Of a stretch of DNA of 64,000 bases, positions 57,955 through 64,000 are shown piece after piece (the first letter of the stretch is position 1; every line of letters starts with the position of its first letter). Location: contig JAECYW010000022.1 of NCBI GenBank assembly GCA_023014335.1, positions 744,001-808,000 of the forward strand. The letters are read 5' to 3'. The notes beneath the pieces were generated by a model. That model was given only the letters and a program-made list of their open reading frames with translations. It searched no databases and had not been told where the DNA came from. The DNA is from Galerina marginata. Its lineage: Eukaryota > Basidiomycota > Agaricomycetes > Agaricales > Galerinaceae. The position numbers and the translations under genes were made by a program.

Positions 57955-59351
57955 ATGGCTCCATTAGCCCTGCCCCCGCAGTCTTACTTGGGTTGGAAAG
58001 GTATGGTTACGTTACTCGCTCAGGGTTGTAGCCTATTGTTAAGCTCTTTCCGGTCTTTCTTTAGTATCCGTCATTGCATTGCACGCAATTGCTATCATAT
58101 CCACTATCTACCGGTTAATCCATCGGTTTCGTTTACGCCAAACCTGGTGGGATGACTACATCGTGATCATTCCTTTGGTTGTCGATGTTGCCTTTTCGAG
58201 TCTCGTTGCTGCTCGATTTCCCACTGAAGGTGCGCAGGCCTTCATTTAATTTTAGCTTGCTAGACGCATACTAACGAGGAATAACAGATAAACCAAATGA
58301 CACCATATCATTCAGCGATGAGGTCTACAATTCCTACTGGCTCACAACGTTGCCCTGCCTTATTATACTCTGGTGGGTTAACGAAAAATACTTCTAAACA
58401 GAATGCGGCCTCAACCCATGTGATTAGGTCCACGAGAACTGTCCTTGCACTGTCGCTAGCTAGGGTATTTCCCTGCAAACATCCCGCACGACGGTGGTCA
58501 TTTATCCTCGTTGCTTTTATGGTTCTCTCCTGGATCGCTTCCGTTGCGGTTACGATTGGGACATGTAAACAGACGTCGGGCTTACTCAACCAAGACGCAT
58601 TTAAAGATTGCGTGAAGGGCCTTGGCGGTTTCCCATTGAAGGATATATTCCTCATTGCAGGTCCGTAGTGAATCTAACTCAAACTTCCTTAGTGAACACT
58701 GACGATCGTCTTTCAGACGATCTAATCAGTGACGCATTACTAGTTATATCGCCTCTTGTGATGCTTTGGCGGTTACGGTTACTTCGTAACGAGCATCGAC
58801 TAATATTGATGGTCTTCTGTGGGAGTGCAATTGTGCTATTATCTGCTGTATGTTTTCTGGTCATCACAAACAACCATTCAATATCTATGGGGGACAATGC
58901 CATCGTTTTGGTGGTAAGCTTAGGCAATGCGGAGGTAAGGTGTTTTTCCGTCCACCTTGTACGCATTGAAATAAAGCCAGTCCAGGCATCTTTCTCACTC
59001 TTTGCATGTAACCTCACTGTCATTGCGACTTGCTTCTGTCGAGGCATTCGTAACCTCCTTCATCGAGAAGAAGGCCGGGATGTGGAAAGAGCTCCGGCGA
59101 CACCGACGCCTACACAATCCTCAAGATCGTGCAGCTGCTTGTCTGACCGTTCTCCAACTCCCCTTACTTTGACCGAAATCTCGGATTCTTCTTCAGTACC
59201 ACGGTCTCGTTCAAGCCGCGGGTCTCCCCATCCATCTCGGACTGATTTACACCCAGCTAGGATGTCTCCTTCCCCATCACAATCTGAACTCGGGGAGAAG
59301 GCAAGCATCAACGACTCCGACGACGATCTCGGCAGACACCAGAACCGTTAG
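57955..59351 (+). CDS. Fungal rhodopsin-like seven-helix membrane protein, copy D
   Basis: The start is ATG 57955 (MAPLALPPQSYLGWKG). Splicing the first intron (about 58002-58063) gives VSVIALHAIAIISTIYRLIHRFRLRQTWWDDYIVIIPL. Later exons encode STRTVLALSLARVFPCKHPARRWSFILVAFMVLSWI with TCKQTSGLL, DDLISDALLVISPLVMLWRLRLL and LLSAVCFLVITNN. The tail is longer than in B and C, with CSCLSDRSPTPLTLTEIS followed by Ser/Pro- and acid-rich sequence to 59351. This is the most diverged member of the tandem set, resembling A in overall distance. Frame and splice sites look intact. Confidence 0.76.
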
Positions 59352-59517
59352 GCAGGTTCCTTACAAAGGGCTCCTCCAGTAGACCAGACGACTAAAACTG
59401 TGCTTGTAGCTAGAGCAATACCCCGACATATAATAATGAATTTATAATTAGATTCCTGCGAGCTAGTATGTATAATACAAGATGGAATAAAAACACTGGT
59501 CACCCAATAATTCGTTT

Positions 59518-60833
59518 CTAATCAGAGTCTGCTGGCTCCTCTTCCTCGTTGTCTTCATCCACTCTGATGAACAACTTTGAGTTCGTGTCTACCCCACACT
59601 GCGACATCGTGTCCTCAGGCGGACACTCAAAGGCTTCAGTTTGCGTCCCACCATCGTCCTCGAAGGAGAGAGCCAGCATAAGGTGTGCTCTGTAATTAAA
59701 TAGCACCCTGTCAGTGGTGAGAAACCCTGAGCTGCAGTCGTTACCCACCGTTCATAAGGGATGCTAAAGCTTTTACAAGCAGCTGCCAGGACCTTCCTGA
59801 TTGGATGCTTTCCACGGGTTTTGAACTGAGCGATGTGGTCATCTGGACCGGTAATGGTAATGTCAAAACGAGGGTCGTCCCCTGTGGGGGCGGGAGTGGG
59901 TCTCTGGGGACTTCTTTCACGCCTTGGGACTTCTGAAACGACACCGTTGATCAGAAAGAAAACAGAACAAAGACGAATAGGAAACTTGCCACGTGAAGTG
60001 GACGCAATAGGTTGAGCTATGTATTCCTTCTTCACTACAGGGATGATGTCTATACATTGACAAGTGTCAGTGACATTAGAAGTCAATTTATGATGGCCAA
60101 CTTACCAGCACTCGTCGTAGACGGGCCAGCATCGGATAAAATGCTGCCAGTACCCGTGGGTTTGAACTTCCTTTGAAGTTTCGACTCCTCTCCATCGCCA
60201 GTCGTCTCCAGCTCACGTAAGGGTGCTGCTGACCTGGGCGGTGGATAAAAATCTTCTTCCTCATCTGTCGCCTTGGGTTCCTCAACCGGCTCTTCGTTGG
60301 TTTCCTCTTCTCTCTGAGGCGCTTCCTCGACGACATTCAGGTAGTCAATCCGGACATTATCAGCCTCGGTTTCTGACTGACCCGCCGTTGGTGTATCTGC
60401 GGGTGTAGGAAGGGTTTCCCGCACTCCTCTTGCCTCCGGCACTTGGGTTTGGGTTTGGGCTACAGAGAAAGAGTCACTGAGTGGTTAAGAGCCATTTCAA
60501 AAGACTGTCGCACCGTGTACTATCTCATCAACAGTGACACTAATTTCGTCCAGAGCAGTCCACATCAGAGCATAGGCGCTCTCATCAACCACGACGTCTC
60601 TTCCCTTACAAACGTCAAGCGTAGAGATACGAAGCGAGATCACTGCATTTTCCGCAATCTTGAAGGCGCGCGTAACTCTTCTAATGGTGTCCTTCATTTC
60701 AAAATAGTCAGGAAGTCAGTCCAGAAGTTGCGAAATGAGGTCAAACCTGGTAATCCTCCGAAACGCGAATGAATTTAAGGTTTTCGTTGAAAGAAAACAA
60801 GGATACTGGAATGTTTCCCTCTGATTTTGACAT
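59518..60833 (-). CDS. Nuclear protein with SUMO-like (Rad60-SLD type) C-terminal domain
   Basis: The start is ATG 60833 (MSKSEGNIPVSLFSF). Exon 1 splices at about 60747 to an exon running DTIRRVTRAFKIAENAV. A disordered acidic middle (60442-60090, rich in Glu, Pro and Thr) follows. The C-terminal ubiquitin-like fold is read from DDPRFDITITGPDDHIAQFK through KVLAAACKSFSIPYER; an intron at about 59692-59749 then joins AHLMLALSFEDDG to KLFIRVDEDNEEEE, ending at 59518. The pattern fits the Rad60-SLD/SUMO-like domain of Rad60/NIP45 proteins, but without a C-terminal diglycine, so it is not a conjugated modifier. The family call is moderate. Confidence 0.6.
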
Positions 60834-61262
60834 TGGGTTTACGGTCGAAATGAAGTGCATGATGTGATATTACAAGATTAACGTGTAGAGCATTGACCGT
60901 GGAAGTTCAAAGCAACAAGCTCATCTGACAAGTTGACAGAATTGTGCAACGAGGCGAGATTATCTCCACGTGATGGACAGAGCGCGTTGTTCTCACCACG
61001 TGATACGTGACGTATCGTGTATTCGATGGCGCAAAAACCACTCTTACGTTTGGCAAGGAAATCGTAGTGGAAAAAACATCGCCTATGAGACTGAGACTAC
61101 ACGCCATACAAGTAGTAGAATAATTCATCAAAATACAGAATTGAAGGAAAGAAAGAGAATCATTGAAAGGCGTCCAAATTGCTTTCTTCATTTATACGGG
61201 CTTCATTGAATTCAAAGCTCTACATCGAGATTTTCCTTTGCATCAGCGAGATCAAAATCCAT
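60834..61262. promoter_or_regulatory. Promoter region with two CACGTG boxes and a CRE-like site
   Basis: CACGTG occurs at 60967-60972 and 60997-61002, followed by TACGTGACGTA at about 61004-61014, a near-palindrome containing TGACG. These lie 130-180 bp upstream of the minus-strand start at 60833. Binding is inferred from motif shape only. Confidence 0.45.
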
Positions 61263-62489
<1,227 letters not shown>

Positions 62490-62918
62490 TTCGATGTTGT
62501 AGTTGAAGAGAAAAGGTCTTGTAAGGAGTGAAACTCCAAAGCAATGATTATAATGCTCCGAATGAGACCCTAAAAGGAGATCTAGAGATAATCATAGGGT
62601 CGGCTAAATCCGTCCACATGCTGTTTCGGGCCAATGGCACGGCTTTTACACCGCCTTGGTAGATGTCTCTGCTGAATGTCTGTGCAGAAAAATCAAAATG
62701 TTCGTCATGAGAACAAAGCACGATGATAGTATTTGATGCTACAAGAGTTCCGATCCATGTGCGTAAAAAACAATAAGTACTGCAAACAGCAAAAACGACG
62801 GAAACAACGAAAAACCGACCCAGGTTCGAACTGACTGACTGAGCCGCAGCAGAGTTTACACAGAATTAGAGTCACTGGATGACAAGAACTGCCTCGCAAC
62901 GCAGCCGCCGCCAATGGA
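62490..62918. other. Spacer upstream of PEF1 and 3' of the SAGA-like gene
   Basis: No gene is recognised here. A GGTTCGAAC run near 62824 resembles a tRNA T-arm but lacks the pairing of one. Confidence 0.4.
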
Positions 62919-64000
62919 TCAGGCACTGGCGAAAACAACGGCAGGCAGCGTAGGCCCGCCCTGCCCTTGCCCAGGTCCATACCCCATCCCAGGACCAGGC
63001 GGAGCTGGACCATCCGGTTTCTTCTTACGCCCATTCCCAGACCCAATTCCCAAATTCGCTTTCTTCTTCTTTGGAGAAACCGACCCCTCTAGCGCAGCAG
63101 CACCCGACGTTCCAGCACCCGAAGGTCCAGCAGGAGCGGCACCACCAGGACCTGAACTGGAACCAGCAATTGGGCCAACACCATGACTCGCACCAGGAGC
63201 GACGATACCCTCCGAGCCAACTTTCGCTTTCTTCTTCGCAGCACTCGAAGCCGAGCCAGCTTTGACGATCTGTCCAATCGGACCCATCTTCATCTGCGCC
63301 GAGTTGGGCAGCTCGTCTGGTAACACCAGATCCAGGTTGATCGTGGACGGTGCTGGAGGACTGAGCTGTGCGTTCGGGAGCTGCACGGGCGGCATCGTAC
63401 CAGGTACGGGCGGCGGGGGCATGAGAGCTGCTCCTGTAGGAGGGAATGAAGGGTGCAGGCCCGTCATTGGACCTGAAGCAGCCGCAGGTGGAGGCGGCTG
63501 GGAGGCAGCGAGTTGCCCGAATCGGTTCTGATAATATGGTTTGAGCAGACCGATAATGTCTTCCACTTTGCCGGCGGTAAGAGGTATAAATGGAGGGGGT
63601 GGAGGATATGGCGGAGGAGGCTCTGTGGGCTTCGCACTGTTCAAGTAATTTGTTAGCAATCGGGTAAACATGAGACAAAAAAAGACTAACGCAGTGGGTT
63701 TGTTCTGGGTTTTCTTGCCTCTGAGCAGCTTCTTCGGTATTGAAAGATTCGTCAACCCAAACTCGTCCGCAATTCCCATTGCTCGTAGACCCAGATAATC
63801 TTCTCCAAGAACGTCAGCAAAGTCGCCCCTGCAAGGAATATTAATTAGTCAAGGCTTGGATGTAATCAAAAGAAAAAGAAAACGTACATAGCCAAAGCAC
63901 CAGTCTCTTCTTCATCTTCGGACTCAAACAAGCCCTCGTCCTCCAACAACTCACCCGCAGTCTAAATTTGAGCCTCAGTACAGGATCATAACTATGATCA
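62919..64000 (-). CDS. Probable SAGA complex subunit, Spt7-like C-terminal part (runs past window end)
   Basis: The 5' part lies beyond 64000. The visible exons read, in order, ELLEDEGLFESEDEEETGALAM; GDFADVLGEDYLGLRAMGIA with DEFGLTNLSIPKKLLRGKK; then a Pro-rich stretch, KVEDIIGLLKPYYQNRFGQL, and a long low-complexity tail rich in Gly, Pro, Ala and Lys, ending at 62919. Introns at about 63641-63698 and 63832-63886 splice cleanly. The acidic GLFES-type motif followed by a GEDYLGL-FGL-SIPKKLL block resembles the C-terminal region of fungal Spt7, which holds the SAGA core. This rests on memory of the family pattern, so confidence is moderate; other chromatin proteins are possible. Confidence 0.6.

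Noticed and set aside
62815..62850. A GGTTCGAAC run that looks like a tRNA T-arm
   Set aside because: The flanking bases do not pair into a 5-bp T stem on either strand, and no acceptor or anticodon arm fits.

Overview
The window is nuclear DNA from a filamentous fungus, most likely an agaricomycete basidiomycete. The evidence is the gene style: many introns of about 45-70 nt with GT-AG ends, micro-exons, and families common in mushrooms (FunK1-type kinase remnant, leucine-rich F-box-like proteins, expanded HSPA12-type Hsp70-like proteins, WWDD-type fungal seven-helix receptors). All annotation below comes from reading ORFs and splice signals by eye; no search was run.

Layout. 0-5.2 kb: two Hsp70-like genes on the minus strand, the first cut by the window edge. 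5.8-9.2 kb: housekeeping genes on the plus strand (REX4-type exonuclease, mitochondrial carrier). 9.2-12.8 kb: a small unknown gene, an F-box-like gene with an interrupted frame, and a fragment of a FunK1-like kinase. 13.1-20.3 kb: a third Hsp70-like gene, then a tandem pair of coiled-coil paralogues on the plus strand. 20.7-25.6 kb: a double ABC ATPase (PhrA/ModF/YDR061W type), an unknown membrane protein, and a U6 snRNA gene on the minus strand. 26.1-34.9 kb: Hsp70-like copies 4 and 5 flank a secreted subtilisin-like protease. 35.3-39.3 kb: an F-box-like gene and the relic of another. 40.1-41.4 and 51.5-59.4 kb: four rhodopsin-like seven-helix membrane proteins, the middle two from a recent segmental duplication that carries a hairpin element. 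Between them lie a single-pass membrane protein, acireductone dioxygenase (ADI1) and a vacuolar membrane metalloprotease (PFF1). 59.5-64 kb: a SUMO-like-domain protein, a penta-EF-hand protein and the 3' end of a probable SAGA subunit.

The window alternates conserved housekeeping genes with expanding, partly decaying accessory families. The five Hsp70-like genes all lie on the minus strand and the four receptors all on the plus strand, as expected from local duplication. One Hsp70-like copy (26.1-28.7 kb) has lost key glycines in two nucleotide-binding motifs. The most interesting candidates for unknown biology are the Hsp70-like array with its embedded coiled-coil pair, one of which is divergently paired with an Hsp70-like gene, and the receptor array with a conserved cytoplasmic tail motif. 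A functional link among these families is inference only.
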